Part shown: one piece after another, positions 14,859 to 24,933 of the stretch | Numbering within the stretch: the first letter of the stretch is position 1 | Layout: every line of letters starts with the position of its first letter | DNA from: Lyngbya sp. PCC 8106 | Lineage (GTDB): Bacteria > Cyanobacteriota > Cyanobacteriia > Cyanobacteriales > Microcoleaceae | Direction: 5' to 3' | Assembly: GCF_000169095.1 (NCBI RefSeq) | Contig: NZ_AAVU01000045.1 | Span: forward strand, 1 to 57,933 | DNA length: 57,933 nt | The notes under the pieces: generated by a model | What the model was told of the DNA's origin: nothing | Database searches by the model: none | Seen by the model: the letters and a program-made list of their open reading frames with translations, nothing else | Program-made: the position numbers and the translations under genes

Positions 14859-16241
14859 TTATTCTTTCGCCTGGTTTTGAGCTAAACGAGCATATTCGAG
14901 ATTTTTCTGATATTGTACAACCCGTTCTTGTGCAGCTTTGTAGTTAACATCATCGGGTTGTACTTGTTTCATATAATCTATGGCATTTTGCCATTGTATC
15001 GCCACAAATTCCCATTCCGGTTTAGATTTTGCAGTTTGAACTAATAACGAAGCATTCGTTGCATTTTCTATGCCTTTCTTAAAGCTTATATCTGGAATTT
15101 CAGGTGTTACAACTTCAGCATTTTCAGGTTTAAATTCAGGTGATTTTACAGCTTCTACGCCTTTATTTTTTGCTAAAACCTCTGACGATTCTGATATTGA
15201 AAAAGGGCTTTCAATATTAGAAAATGCACCATAAATATAATTCCAATTTGTTGCAGTTGTATAAATCAAAACCGTTGACATAAAAGAGAAACAGACTAAA
15301 GCAATAAACTTGATCACCTTTTTTGCTGAAACTCTTGTCCGAATCAGATACTCTAGTTGATACAGATACAAACCTGACGTTATCCAAACAATAGTAGCTA
15401 GAACTTCCAGACTCGCTAAATAATTTTGAATGCGATCATGACAATTTTTATCTTCAAATAAAAGTTCTGTTTGACAACTTCCCCAGGGAATAAAAGGTAA
15501 AATAACTAAAAACACAGTCAAAACGGATAATATTAAAACAATCGGAGTATAGATTCCTTGCCATAAATTTAGAGGGGTTGGCAACCATTGAAAGGATTTT
15601 AGTGATGACTTCCTGAATGAAATTTGACCGAGATAAGATATAATTTGATAAACACAAGAAAGAACTATTATCGATCCTAAAAAACCAATTATTAAAGCTT
15701 GTAATAGAGGGAACGGATCATCAGAAACGACAGATACAGTTCCCCCAATAACAACACCCCAAAATGCAAAAATTCTCACTACAATTACTAACCATAATAT
15801 TAATACTATCATCCGAAGCCATGAACTCGGATAAGGAAACCAAGCAGGCCATTTGAATTTTTGGAAATCAGAAGGTTCAGGTTCAGATTGGTGTGTTTCT
15901 AGTTCTTTTGTTAAATCAATACGTTCCTTGCAAGGTTTTTTGGGATCTTTTTGGATTTTGGGTTCAACGATAACATATTCAATATATTCTATCTTTAATA
16001 GCTTTAAAACATCATAAATATGTTTTTTAGATAAATAACTTAGGGGAAATAGAGAAGATTCTACTTTAAGATTTAGATAGTTATTTTGAACAGTAGCAGT
16101 GTCTTCTATGAAAGTAGAGATATTTTCTGATTGACTTGAGAAACGATTTAAAAGCATTACAATTGCTTTCGGATTTCCTTGTTTAGCAAGTTGAAGTAAG
16201 CGTTGCTTTACTTTTTGAGGATTTGTATCAGTTGAATTCAT
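14859..16241 (-). CDS. Multi-pass membrane protein of cyanobacterial type, unknown function
   Basis: A 460-residue protein. The N-terminal LAKQGNPKAIVMLLNR segment is a small soluble module common at the start of cyanobacterial proteins of unknown role. Six or so hydrophobic segments lie between residues ~140 and 330. The C-terminal ~100 residues are soluble and end with a Trp/Ala-rich helical segment (WQNAIDYMKQV...NYKAAQERVVQYQKNLEYA) resembling a tetratricopeptide-like tail. The gene faces the NAD(P)-binding gene tail to tail. I cannot assign a function. Confidence 0.7.
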   Translation of the reverse strand: MNSTDTNPQKVKQRLLQLAKQGNPKAIVMLLNRFSSQSENISTFIEDTATVQNNYLNLKVESSLFPLSYLSKKHIYDVLKLLKIEYIEYVIVEPKIQKDPKKPCKERIDLTKELETHQSEPEPSDFQKFKWPAWFPYPSSWLRMIVLILWLVIVVRIFAFWGVVIGGTVSVVSDDPFPLLQALIIGFLGSIIVLSCVYQIISYLGQISFRKSSLKSFQWLPTPLNLWQGIYTPIVLILSVLTVFLVILPFIPWGSCQTELLFEDKNCHDRIQNYLASLEVLATIVWITSGLYLYQLEYLIRTRVSAKKVIKFIALVCFSFMSTVLIYTTATNWNYIYGAFSNIESPFSISESSEVLAKNKGVEAVKSPEFKPENAEVVTPEIPDISFKKGIENATNASLLVQTAKSKPEWEFVAIQWQNAIDYMKQVQPDDVNYKAAQERVVQYQKNLEYARLAQNQAKE

Positions 16242-16519
16242 AATATTAATCTCCCTGAAATTTAAAAATAAATAAGTTTAACTGAACAATTGTTACTTAA
16301 GTTAACGATGTAACAACTTTCTTTGATTGAAACTCACTCATTCAAATAATAGCAAGGATGAAAACAGATAACCTCAGTAATTGTACGGAACTTTAGCCGT
16401 AATTATCTAAAAATAAAGCTACCCAATATAGTCTCTATCTCCGTAAATACTCGGAAACTGATAGAATCACTTAAAAATATATCTCAATCTCAATAAAGTT
16501 GATTCACTTCTTTGAAAAC

Positions 16520-17473
16520 TTAAAAAAGTTGACTGATCTGTTTTAAATCCACATTTCCACCACTAATTACAACCCCAATTCGAGAACCCGGCGCTTTGAT
16601 AATCCCTTGAAGTAATGCAGCAGCAGCCAACGCCCCAGTTGGTTCGATCACTAACTTCATTCGTTCCCAAACAAAGAACATCGTTTGAATAATATCTTTC
16701 TCTGAAACCGTGACCATCTGATCAACATTTTGCAAGATTAACGGAAAAGTTAACTTCCCTAAATAAGACGTTCTTGCCCCATCTGCTATAGTTTTGGGAT
16801 TCTCTATTTTCTGTAATATTTTAGTTTTAAAAGAACGGGTTGCATCATCTGCATTTTCCGGTTCAACCCCAATAATTTGACAATTTGGCGCAAGCTGGCG
16901 AGTCGCAATTGCACAACCGGAAAGTAAACCCCCACCGCCACAACAAACGAGTAAAATATCCAGTGTTCCCACTTCTTCTAAAAATTCAAACGCTGTTGTT
17001 CCTTGTCCAGCAATAATATCCCGATGATCATAAGGAGGTATAATAGTACAATCTCGTTCAGTAGCGATTTGTTGACATAAAATTTCTCGGGCAACTTCCG
17101 CACGTTCATAGAGAATAATTTCCGCCCCATAACCCTGTGTTGCTGCTTGCTTGACAACGGGGGCATCAGACGGCATAATAATCGTTGTGGGAATGCCTAA
17201 AATCTGACCAGAACGAGCGATCGCTTGGGCGTGATTTCCCGAAGAAAACGTTAACACACCCCGAGATTTTTCTTCCTCAGAAAGTTGAGACAAAGCGTTA
17301 AAAGCACCCCGAAACTTAAACGAACCCGTCCGTTGAAAATTCTCACATTTAAAAAAGACTTCCGCCCCAGTTAATTGATTAACCGTTCGAGAAGTAACAA
17401 CCGGAGTTCGGTAAGCATATCCTTGAAGACGTTGTGTTGCTTTTTGAACCTCTGCAAAAACAGGTAAATTCAT
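16520..17473 (-). CDS. Threonine dehydratase / serine racemase-type PLP enzyme
   Basis: A fold-type II PLP enzyme of about 317 residues. The Schiff-base Lys lies in TGSFKFRGA, the phosphate-binding glycines in CCGGGGLLSGC, and the asparagine loop in SSGNHAQA. It lacks a C-terminal regulatory ACT domain and so is the short, catabolic or racemase-like type; PYDHRDIIAGQGT is shared with serine racemases and threo-3-hydroxyaspartate dehydratases. I prefer the ATG at 17473 to the TTG at 17479. The exact substrate (Thr, Ser or hydroxy-Asp) is not decidable here. Confidence 0.86.
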   Translation of the reverse strand: MNLPVFAEVQKATQRLQGYAYRTPVVTSRTVNQLTGAEVFFKCENFQRTGSFKFRGAFNALSQLSEEEKSRGVLTFSSGNHAQAIARSGQILGIPTTIIMPSDAPVVKQAATQGYGAEIILYERAEVAREILCQQIATERDCTIIPPYDHRDIIAGQGTTAFEFLEEVGTLDILLVCCGGGGLLSGCAIATRQLAPNCQIIGVEPENADDATRSFKTKILQKIENPKTIADGARTSYLGKLTFPLILQNVDQMVTVSEKDIIQTMFFVWERMKLVIEPTGALAAAALLQGIIKAPGSRIGVVISGGNVDLKQISQLF

Positions 17474-17613
17474 GATCAAATCCTAATTCTAAACTCTAAA
17501 TTATTAAACCAAAATTCGATCAGGTTACTTTTCCAGTTAGGATTTTACAAGCTATTCTAGAGAAAGAATACCTAAGAAACTAAAATTCATCATTTTTGAG
17601 GTTCCAGAAAATT

Positions 17614-18174
17614 ATGTCTACTCAACCTCCAAAAAATTGGCTTCAACAACATCTTCGTTCTCTCGTAGCTGGCGTTGCCGGAACCGCTATCATTGCAGGT
17701 ATAACCGTTGCAGTGTGGAGTCAATCAGCCAATCAGGGGGTCAGTTCTTCTCCAGCGACAAATCCTGCTCAAACTATAGCATCCTCTGCGCTTCCCCTCA
17801 ATATTACCGTGCATCGCAGTCCAACCTGTGGATGCTGCAAAGCCTGGGTCCAACACCTCGAAGCCAATGGCTTTCAAACCACCGATATCGTCACAGAAGA
17901 CGTGACTGCGGTTAAACAGGAATACGGAGTACCCAATGAGTTAACCTCTTGTCATACTGCGGTAATTGACGGATATGCTATCGAGGGTCATGTCCCTGCT
18001 GCTGATATTAAGCGTTTGTTGGTGGAAAAACCTCAAATCTCCGGTTTGGCTGTCCCCCAAATGCCAATCGGTTCACCGGGAATGGAATCGGGTAATATTA
18101 AAGAACCTTTTGCAGTGTTGTCTTTTCGTCCCGATGGCCGTGTGAAAACATTTAATGAATATCAATCTTATTAA
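17614..18174 (+). CDS. DUF411 family putative metal-binding protein
   Basis: A 186-residue exported or membrane-anchored protein: a hydrophobic segment (SLVAGVAGTAIIAGITVAVW) at residues ~16-35, then a low-complexity Ser/Ala linker, then the DUF411 domain with its CGCCKAW motif and SCHTAVIDGYAIEGHVPA. DUF411 proteins are often linked to copper or other metal handling. The ATG at 17614 is preferred over an upstream TTG at 17596. It stands alone, with no metal transporter beside it. Confidence 0.83.
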   Translation: MSTQPPKNWLQQHLRSLVAGVAGTAIIAGITVAVWSQSANQGVSSSPATNPAQTIASSALPLNITVHRSPTCGCCKAWVQHLEANGFQTTDIVTEDVTAVKQEYGVPNELTSCHTAVIDGYAIEGHVPAADIKRLLVEKPQISGLAVPQMPIGSPGMESGNIKEPFAVLSFRPDGRVKTFNEYQSY

Positions 18175-18288
18175 TAAAATTTTTAGGTTGATTTTTTTGC
18201 GGGGAGAATTAATGATCAGAAGCAAGAAAACCGATAAGGCACACCGAGAGGGATGAGGGAAAAGCATATTCGGTGTTGAGTGCAGATT

Positions 18289-18519
18289 TTATCGAAAGGG
18301 GGGTTGAGTTGTGTATTCTTCTCGACCACAATGAAACAAAATTATTGGGGGATTTTCCTCCTGAGAAACATCTGGCTTTAGTAAAGCGTCCTGAATGCAG
18401 TGGGGTTTGGCCTGTTCTCCCCAAAAACCTAATTCTTGTGCCATTACCTTAGATGTGGTTAGGCTGAGTAGGGTTACACTGGTGAGAAAAAAGCCTAACT
18501 TTAATCGATTGAGTTGCAT
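18289..18519 (-). CDS. Small secreted protein of unknown function
   Basis: About 77 residues. A signal peptide is clear: LNRLKLGFFLTSVTLLSL followed by an AxA-type site at KVMAQE. The mature part has two cysteines (PHCIQDA and FHCGREE), possibly a disulfide. A very strong AGGAGG lies just before two consecutive ATG codons at 18522 and 18519; spacing favours the second. I recognise no family. Confidence 0.62.
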   Translation of the reverse strand: MQLNRLKLGFFLTSVTLLSLTTSKVMAQELGFWGEQAKPHCIQDALLKPDVSQEENPPIILFHCGREEYTTQPPFR

Positions 18520-18552
18520 CATTGACCTCCTGTTTTTTGCCGTGAATATCAA

Positions 18553-18976
18553 TCACGAATCCTGAACGATAGTACACTTTCACTCGCAACAGCAACTCCC
18601 GACCAAAGCTGATAAACTTTGGTATAAAGAGAGTTTAAACAACGGAGAAGTTGAAGCTTATGCGAGTGATTTCTCTATCTTCAAGATAACATTTGAGTTC
18701 TGAGTTATCCGGAATATTTACAGAGTCCTTACAATAAACAAGCGATTGTATTGAGGGGGTTTTAAACTCGGAGTATAGACGAGATGAGGAGATAGTAATC
18801 AGTATTTACTACTATTTCTAACTTTTTGTCTCTTGTCTTCTAACTTCTGCCTTCAAGACTGGACTCACCATCAACCCTAACAATTTTTTATTGAGAATAA
18901 AAAAAACTTAAAAAATAAGGTTTGTTAGTCAATATTAATCATTACTCTCTGGAAATTTTGCAATGCTAATTTAATT
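18553..18976. other. Intergenic stretch, no gene seen
   Basis: About 420 A/T-rich bases between two small secreted-protein genes on the minus strand. It probably holds the promoter of the gene at 18289-18519. I see no open frame with start signals, no long inverted repeat and no RNA gene. Confidence 0.5.
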
Positions 18977-19408
18977 TTACTGAATATTTTTCAGAAAATT
19001 TCGTTCATTAGGATCGAGTGAATCAGGATTTTTAGCAGATTTTGCTCGTTCAGACTGCTGTTTTAATCGGTTACTGGCCTGTTCTCTTGCTTGTTCAATG
19101 ACTTGTTTTCTTGGTTCAGTTTTTCCGATAAAATCTTTTGTCTTATCTAACCCTTTATAGATTTTATCCGCAGCAATTTCAGCTTGATTAGCACTTGTTT
19201 CTAAATCTAATTCTTGCTCTTGTTGAGACGGATTATTAACGTCATTAACGTGATAGTAATCTGCCTCTGGGGTGAGAGAAGCTGCCAAAACTGTCGCTGA
19301 ATTTAAACCATTCAAGCTTGATAATAAAAGCCCAAATATTGCGATTAAACCGAATACCTTTAGTAACCGAAATTTCATCACTTGAAGATAAGAAAATAAA
19401 CGTTTCAT
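18977..19408 (-). CDS. Small exported protein with charged helical C-terminus
   Basis: A 143-residue protein with an N-terminal signal or anchor (VFGLIAIFGLLLSSL then ATVLAAS). The mature part is rich in Glu, Lys and Gln and looks helical, with IAADKIYKGLDKTKDFIGKT in the middle, a pattern I associate with small cyanobacterial lumenal or periplasmic proteins of unknown role. TAGGAG precedes the ATG at 19408 by six bases, so the ATG at 19414, which overlaps that site, is less likely. Confidence 0.65.
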   Translation of the reverse strand: MKRLFSYLQVMKFRLLKVFGLIAIFGLLLSSLNGLNSATVLAASLTPEADYYHVNDVNNPSQQEQELDLETSANQAEIAADKIYKGLDKTKDFIGKTEPRKQVIEQAREQASNRLKQQSERAKSAKNPDSLDPNERNFLKNIQ

Positions 19409-19643
19409 TATCATCTCCTAACCTTATTTATAATTTCACTTACTTAATAATCCTAGAAGAAAATAGATTAGCTTGCCATCTGTCGAAGGTAGAGTTATCC
19501 CCCAATACATTTTTATCAATTGTTCTAAAAGAATGATCTCTATCAATTTTGACAAAAAAATCCCCTCAAGTAAGTCAGCTTAACGAAGCTGACAACTCTC
19601 GGAGTGAACTAGGAATATTTGTTTCTAGAGAGCCGATAAAATG

Positions 19644-21440
19644 TCAACCCGCGCGATATTGAACAACTTTTTCGACTTGAGCATTCAGACGAACCGTAAA
19701 CATAGAACCTTGACCCAATTCACTAGAAACCGTGATATCACCTCCCATCATTTTACAGAGATGGCGACAAATCGTTAATCCGAGTCCAGTTCCCCCGTGT
19801 CGGCGACAGAGTGAATCATCGGCTTGAGTAAAAGCTTCAAACAAGCAGTGTTGGTGTTCAGTAGAAATCCCAATTCCAGTATCGATCAGACAGAATTCTA
19901 TCCAATCACCTTGGCGACGAATGGTAAGCTGAATTTGTCCGTCTTCTGTGAATTTTAGAGCATTTTCTAATAAGTGATGTAGGATTTTTTGCAATTTGCC
20001 GAGATCAGTGTGCATGAGTCCTAAATCTCGCCCATAGTGAATTTTGAGTTGATTACGATTTTTATCAGCAATAGAGACGAGGCTTTTGACAACTCCCTTA
20101 ATAACATTAACCGGATCAAAAATGTCTAGATTTAATGACATCTGTCCGGTTTCGATGCGAACTAAGTCTAGAATACTATCAATGACATGAAGTAGGCGAT
20201 ACCCTTCTTTACGGATGATTTGAACATCTTCGAGACAGTTTAGTTGTCCCTGTTCGAGAACTTCTTCGCAGAGAAGATCACTATAGCCAATAATCGCGTG
20301 AATGGGAGTGCGTAATTCATGGCTAATATTGGCAAGAAAAGTTCTTTTTGCTCCGAGCGCTACTTGAGCGGTATTTTGAGCTTCTTTTAAGGCGTATTCT
20401 AATTTTTGGAATTCAGCAGTTTGCGATCGCAGTTTTTGACAGGTTTTTTGAAGTTGGGCGGTTTGTTGATCGAATTGAGTCTGGAGTTTTTCGTTTTGAG
20501 TCGAGAGTTGTTTTTCCGAGTGTTGACTTCTGGAACGATCTAAAGCTAAACTAACTAAGTTGGCTAGACTTTCAAGAAAAGATTGTTCTTCGTCTGTCCA
20601 TTCAGTCGTTAAATTTGTCCGTTCGACTCTGAGAAATCCAATTTTATATTGAGCCTGTTTAATGGGAATATCTAATACATTGAGAGGTTTTGAAAGATCA
20701 ACATTTGGCAAGTTGGAAAAAAACAGATAATCTTCTGTGGGCTGAAGATTTTCCCCCGTCCATTCTAGGGAAGATTTCTCTAAATAATTCTGTTTGTAGG
20801 AAGTTATTGCATTGGGTTTTAGGAGAGTAAAATAGCAGTGAGCGACTTGTTCAGAACTATTTATTTTTAGCTTATTTGTGGAATTTACATTGATATTTAA
20901 GGGGTATTGGAAATGGGGAGTCAGTTGAGTCTGAGGAGTTAACCACAGGCTGATGCGTTTAACAGATTCTAGAGTCTGGACTGCGGTTTCAGTAATTTTT
21001 TGAATGATATTATGGAGATTATTTGGGTTGTGATTGTATTGACGGAGCAGATGTTCTAAGGCTAAAATTCGACGATGGGATTGTTCATTTGTCAAAGGGC
21101 GAGTGAATTGAGCAGATACGTCTAGACGACTATTGTCAAAAAAATTGATTGTAGTTTGCTCAAGTGAATCGTTTTGCGTTAGGGGTTTAGCCGATAAATT
21201 ATCGTCGATTTTTTCTAATATTTGATTGCTAAAGAGGTTAATGGTTACATCAACTTGTCCAATTTCCCACTCGAGATCGGGGGGTTCTAGCTTCACGGAA
21301 ACGGGATGAAACTGACTCATTGTTTCGAGCCAATTTTTCAAGGTTGTATTTTCACGTCTTAGGTGTTCGATTTCTTGATACAAAGAATGATTAACATCCC
21401 AGGAAAATTCTTCATTTGATTGGATTGGATTCAGCATCAT
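19644..21440 (-). CDS. GAF-domain sensor histidine kinase
   Basis: A 598-residue soluble histidine kinase. Residues ~130-300 look like a GAF sensor domain, ~305-360 a coiled coil, then HisKA with phospho-acceptor H374 in SHELRTP. The ATPase domain has the N-box (LLENALKF, N493), DTGIGI near 520 and GGTGLGL near 549. There is no transmembrane helix and no receiver domain, so the partner response regulator must be elsewhere. A short coiled region (REN...LENWLE-like) opens the protein. The signal sensed is unknown. Confidence 0.9.
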   Translation of the reverse strand: MMLNPIQSNEEFSWDVNHSLYQEIEHLRRENTTLKNWLETMSQFHPVSVKLEPPDLEWEIGQVDVTINLFSNQILEKIDDNLSAKPLTQNDSLEQTTINFFDNSRLDVSAQFTRPLTNEQSHRRILALEHLLRQYNHNPNNLHNIIQKITETAVQTLESVKRISLWLTPQTQLTPHFQYPLNINVNSTNKLKINSSEQVAHCYFTLLKPNAITSYKQNYLEKSSLEWTGENLQPTEDYLFFSNLPNVDLSKPLNVLDIPIKQAQYKIGFLRVERTNLTTEWTDEEQSFLESLANLVSLALDRSRSQHSEKQLSTQNEKLQTQFDQQTAQLQKTCQKLRSQTAEFQKLEYALKEAQNTAQVALGAKRTFLANISHELRTPIHAIIGYSDLLCEEVLEQGQLNCLEDVQIIRKEGYRLLHVIDSILDLVRIETGQMSLNLDIFDPVNVIKGVVKSLVSIADKNRNQLKIHYGRDLGLMHTDLGKLQKILHHLLENALKFTEDGQIQLTIRRQGDWIEFCLIDTGIGISTEHQHCLFEAFTQADDSLCRRHGGTGLGLTICRHLCKMMGGDITVSSELGQGSMFTVRLNAQVEKVVQYRAG

Positions 21441-22265
21441 GGCAAGGCTTATCTATCTAGTTTTTAGGTTCGATTGTTTGAGGATAGTCGAACTCAGTGG
21501 TTTGTTTATAAATAGATACACCCTACTGATTCTCTAACTGTATAATCAGAACTCTCAACATTGTGAGTCAGTTCAAATGAAGAAAGATTCTGGATATTTT
21601 ATAAGTCCAAGCTATAAAAAAGAAGATTCAAAATTCAGGAGAAAAAACAGACTTTTCTTTTGGGAAATGTCTAACTGATTGCTCAGGTGAGATCTCATCG
21701 CGTTTTGTCTCCTCTCTAATCGATTTTTGGGTTCCATGAGCCTGATTGACTCAGGTCAACTTTTTTTGCTTAGGGTTTGGAGGAATTAACCGAGTAGATG
21801 CGTGATTTTATCTAAGATTGTAACCGATATTAACTTTTTTCAGAATAAATACAGTTGAGTTGTTGCTAAACTCTGTGATTTTGTTTTTGAGCTGATTTGT
21901 CATCCCATGAGTTGAGCTGCTCAACTAACATCACACCCCAATGTTGTTATTTTTACCCGGTCTGGAACGGATTACACAGTAGTTAAATGATCTCAAACAA
22001 CGACTGACTTTAGTTTGAGCCAAATCAGTGACTTGTGGCTATTGTAGCAATTTAGCGAGCATTAAACCCTCGTTATACTGACGTGTTGATAAGAATTATT
22101 GAACCGATTCATAAGATCAATTAAACTATCTGGGCAGAATGTACAGTATTCTGTGTAATAAATTTCGCAGCAAAATTTGTCAGTCATCGTAGCTTGATCT
22201 GTACGATACGGTAATCGCTATGAGATATTGATGAATACGATCTCTAGCTTAAGCGTCCCCTAGCC
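21441..22265. promoter_or_regulatory. Long intergenic region between divergent genes, with a 17-base palindrome at 21910-21926
   Basis: This 825-base gap separates the kinase from the exopolysaccharide genes. It contains AGTTGAGC-T-GCTCAACT, a perfect dyad at 21910-21926, and several scattered GTTGA/TCAAC-type half sites. No open reading frame looks real. The likely content is two promoters and a long leader for the glycosyltransferase; a small RNA is possible but not shown. Confidence 0.4.
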
Positions 22266-23408
22266 GTGCCGTTAAAATACGCTCTCGTTCACGAATGGTT
22301 AACCCCGAAAGCAACAGGCGGATCTGAGCTGGTTGTGCGAGAAATTCTCAAACACATCGATGCAGATCTGTACGCTTTGATTGATTTTGAGTCGAGCAAC
22401 CCTCAAAGTTACTTATTCAATCGTCTGATTGGCACAACATTTTTGCAACACTTCCCCCTGGCTCAAAATGGTGTTCAGAAATATCTGCCCTTGCTACCGT
22501 TAGCAATCGAACAATTGGATTTGCGAGCCTATGATGTGATTTTATCCTCATCCCACGCGGTTGCTAAAGGCGTGTTAACCAGTCCTGACCAACTGCATAT
22601 CTGCTATTGTCATACGCCAATGCGCTATGCTTGGGACTTAACCTTTGATTATTTACAAAGCAGTTTGGCGGGTAGGGGGCCACAGGGGATGCTCACCCGG
22701 TACTTATTGCATCGGCTACGCCAGTGGGACGTGCTATCTGCCAATCGTGTAGACTATTTTATCGCCAACTCCCAACATACGCGGGCGCGGATTTGGCGAT
22801 GCTATCGACGACACGCTAGAGTAATTTATCCTCCTGTGGATCTAGAGCGCTTTCAACTTCAGACGGAAAAGCAAGACTTTTATCTAACCGTTTGCCGTCT
22901 AGTGAGCTATAAAAAAATCTCCTTAATCGTGAACGCCTTCAATCAACTGGGGCGTCCACTGGTGGTGATTGGTACAGGCCCACAGTTAAATCAAATTAAA
23001 GAGATGGCCAAATCAAATGTGCAAGTGTTAGGTTGGCAACCCGATGAAATCGTTGAACAGTATATGTCACAGGCTAAAGCATTTGTCTATATGGCTTGTG
23101 AAGATCTAGGAATGGCTTTAATTGAGGCTCAAGCTTGTGGAACTCCCGTCATAGCTTATGGAGCAGGAGGAGCGCTCGAAACCGTTCGTGATCTTCGTCA
23201 ATATCCGAACTCAGGAACGGGGTTGTTGTTTTCTCCTCAAACCGAGACCGCTTTAATCGAAGCAGTGCAGACGTTTGAGCAACTCAACAGCCAATTTGAT
23301 CCCCAGAAGATACAATCCCATGTCACTCAGTTTGAGCGAAAACGCTTTGGACAGGAGTACCTGGAATTTGTAGAACGTTGTCAGAAAAAACAGTTTCCGA
23401 ACATTTGA
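22266..23408 (+). CDS. GT4-family glycosyltransferase
   Basis: A 380-residue GT-B glycosyltransferase of the WbaZ/mannosyltransferase-like group. The N-terminal domain begins VHEWLTPKATGGSE; HICYCHTPMRYAW is characteristic; the donor-binding domain has EDLGMALIEAQACGTPVIAYGAGGALETV with the conserved E-x7-E arrangement. The start is a GTG with a poor ribosome site after a very long leader. It opens a polysaccharide block with a sugar transferase and GDP-fucose genes, so it may add mannose or fucose to a lipid-linked repeat unit. Confidence 0.86.
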   Translation: MPLKYALVHEWLTPKATGGSELVVREILKHIDADLYALIDFESSNPQSYLFNRLIGTTFLQHFPLAQNGVQKYLPLLPLAIEQLDLRAYDVILSSSHAVAKGVLTSPDQLHICYCHTPMRYAWDLTFDYLQSSLAGRGPQGMLTRYLLHRLRQWDVLSANRVDYFIANSQHTRARIWRCYRRHARVIYPPVDLERFQLQTEKQDFYLTVCRLVSYKKISLIVNAFNQLGRPLVVIGTGPQLNQIKEMAKSNVQVLGWQPDEIVEQYMSQAKAFVYMACEDLGMALIEAQACGTPVIAYGAGGALETVRDLRQYPNSGTGLLFSPQTETALIEAVQTFEQLNSQFDPQKIQSHVTQFERKRFGQEYLEFVERCQKKQFPNI

Positions 23409-23662
23409 CAACAGTATCTTGATAGAAGTCAATGTTCCGAAGAAGTCGCGTTCGGAAAAATTTGGCTAAAATGCTTGCATAATTGCGGATTCTGCTCAAA
23501 GCGAAAAGAATCAAGCGATCATGGGTTCCCGTTAAACTATTTTCGGGTACGCTCCCCCGAATGGCAATTGGACTAAAGACTTTCTTGCACCTTAATTTCG
23601 CGCGCAAGGTGTCTGGAAGCTTTATGATCAGGACTGTGTGTGGTGTGAATTGAAGGAGTAAG

Positions 23663-24400
23663 ATGACTGCCAACAGCCAACTCATCTTCGGTAGGGGACT
23701 ACGACGTGCGTTCACAAGGCGTAGTTTTGTCCCCCTAGTCCGGCAACATCCGGTTCGAGGCTTATCTGTTCTACAGAACCTCAACGGAGAGTTTTTCAAG
23801 CGATCGTTCGATATTTTGTTTTCGTTGTCGGTTCTGATCCTGTTTTCCCCAGTTTACTTGCTTCTGGCTCTGTTGATCTCGCTTAGTTCACCAGGGTCAG
23901 TGTTTTATGTACAGCAACGAGTGGGCAAGAACCGCAAGTCTTTTGACTGTATTAAGTTCAGAACAATGGTGACAAATGCTGATGAGATGTTGACCCAAAT
24001 GATGGAGACATCCCCCCATCTGCGTCAAGAATTTCAGGACAATTTCAAACTGAAACACGACCCCCGAATTACCTGGATTGGTCATTTTTTACGAGTGACG
24101 AGTCTTGATGAGTTTCCTCAATTTTGGAATGTACTCAAAGGGGACATGAGCGTTGTCGGGCCAAGGCCTCTTGTTGCTGAAGAATTACACAAGTACGGGC
24201 GTCACATGGATAAAATTTTAACGATTAAACCCGGAATTACTGGCCTCTGGCAAGTTTCTGGGCGCAATGATATTCCCTATCCTCGACGAGTTCAGATTGA
24301 TTTGTATTACGTGAATTTCAAAAATTTCTGGACTGACCTGTGGATTATAATTAAGACCATCGGTGTTGTCATTTTTCCCAAGAATAATGGAGCTTACTAA
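23663..24400 (+). CDS. Polyprenyl-phosphate sugar-1-phosphate transferase (initiating glycosyltransferase)
   Basis: A 245-residue enzyme of the WcaJ/WbaP family that links a hexose-1-phosphate to undecaprenyl phosphate to start polysaccharide assembly. It has the catalytic half only: a single membrane helix (DILFSLSVLILFSPVYLLLA) near residues 50-72, then VGKNRKSFDCIKFRTM, SLDEFPQFWNVLKGDMSVVG, PRPL and KPGITGLWQVSGR, all family signatures. AAGGAG precedes the ATG. Together with gmd and the GDP-fucose synthase it marks an extracellular polysaccharide locus. Confidence 0.93.
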   Translation: MTANSQLIFGRGLRRAFTRRSFVPLVRQHPVRGLSVLQNLNGEFFKRSFDILFSLSVLILFSPVYLLLALLISLSSPGSVFYVQQRVGKNRKSFDCIKFRTMVTNADEMLTQMMETSPHLRQEFQDNFKLKHDPRITWIGHFLRVTSLDEFPQFWNVLKGDMSVVGPRPLVAEELHKYGRHMDKILTIKPGITGLWQVSGRNDIPYPRRVQIDLYYVNFKNFWTDLWIIIKTIGVVIFPKNNGAY

Positions 24401-24645
24401 AGGGTGACAAAGATTCGTTGTCAGTCAATGCTACCGCTTTAACTCCCGTTCTCTAGTTTTCGCATTGTGCAGTCGGTTTTGGGCTAAGGTAGACATGAAA
24501 TCAGCAGTGTTATCGCTTAACAATAGCCCCTCGCCCCTGATGCTCAAATCCCAAACTGAATTTTTGAAAATTTTCAGTCCGTTGAAAAGATGTCATCATC
24601 GGGGATTCTTGGCTGTAGTGATCGATTACCCGCTTAATTCTATCT

Positions 24646-24806
24646 GTATAGCACTACGCAAATTGGTTAGGACATTTCTAAATTCTGAAACCCTCTCAGG
24701 CGTGTGCATTCCTTGGCGGCTTACAAAGCCGCAGGGTCACACCGCTTTCATAGTCTGCTGTTCCCTGATCCGGTGTTCCCTATTCCCGATTCAAGTAGCG
24801 CTATAC
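24646..24806. mobile_element. MITE-like element with terminal inverted repeats
   Basis: GTATAGCACTAC at 24646-24657 and GTAGCGCTATAC at 24795-24806 are inverted repeats with one mismatch in 12, bounding 161 bases with no convincing reading frame. TA dinucleotides near both ends fit IS630/Tc1-type insertion. It sits in the 533-base gap 24401-24933 between the sugar transferase and gmd; the rest of that gap shows nothing else. Confidence 0.55.
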
Positions 24807-24933
24807 AATTCCGATTGCACTGGCGAGAAACTGGTCGTGACGAGATCCAAACATCAAGCTTGATCTCAATCACATCGCTGATCTGACCAGAGGAGGCAAC
24901 ATTGACTTACATTAACTCACAGAGAATATTGAG

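Noticed and set aside
23323..23799. 158-codon minus-strand frame across the glycosyltransferase-sugar transferase gap
   Set aside because: It overlaps two well-supported genes on the other strand and has Arg/Cys-rich shadow-type composition.
24465..24863. 132-codon frame between the sugar transferase and gmd
   Set aside because: No ribosome site, Cys/His-rich nonsense composition, and it runs through the MITE-like element.
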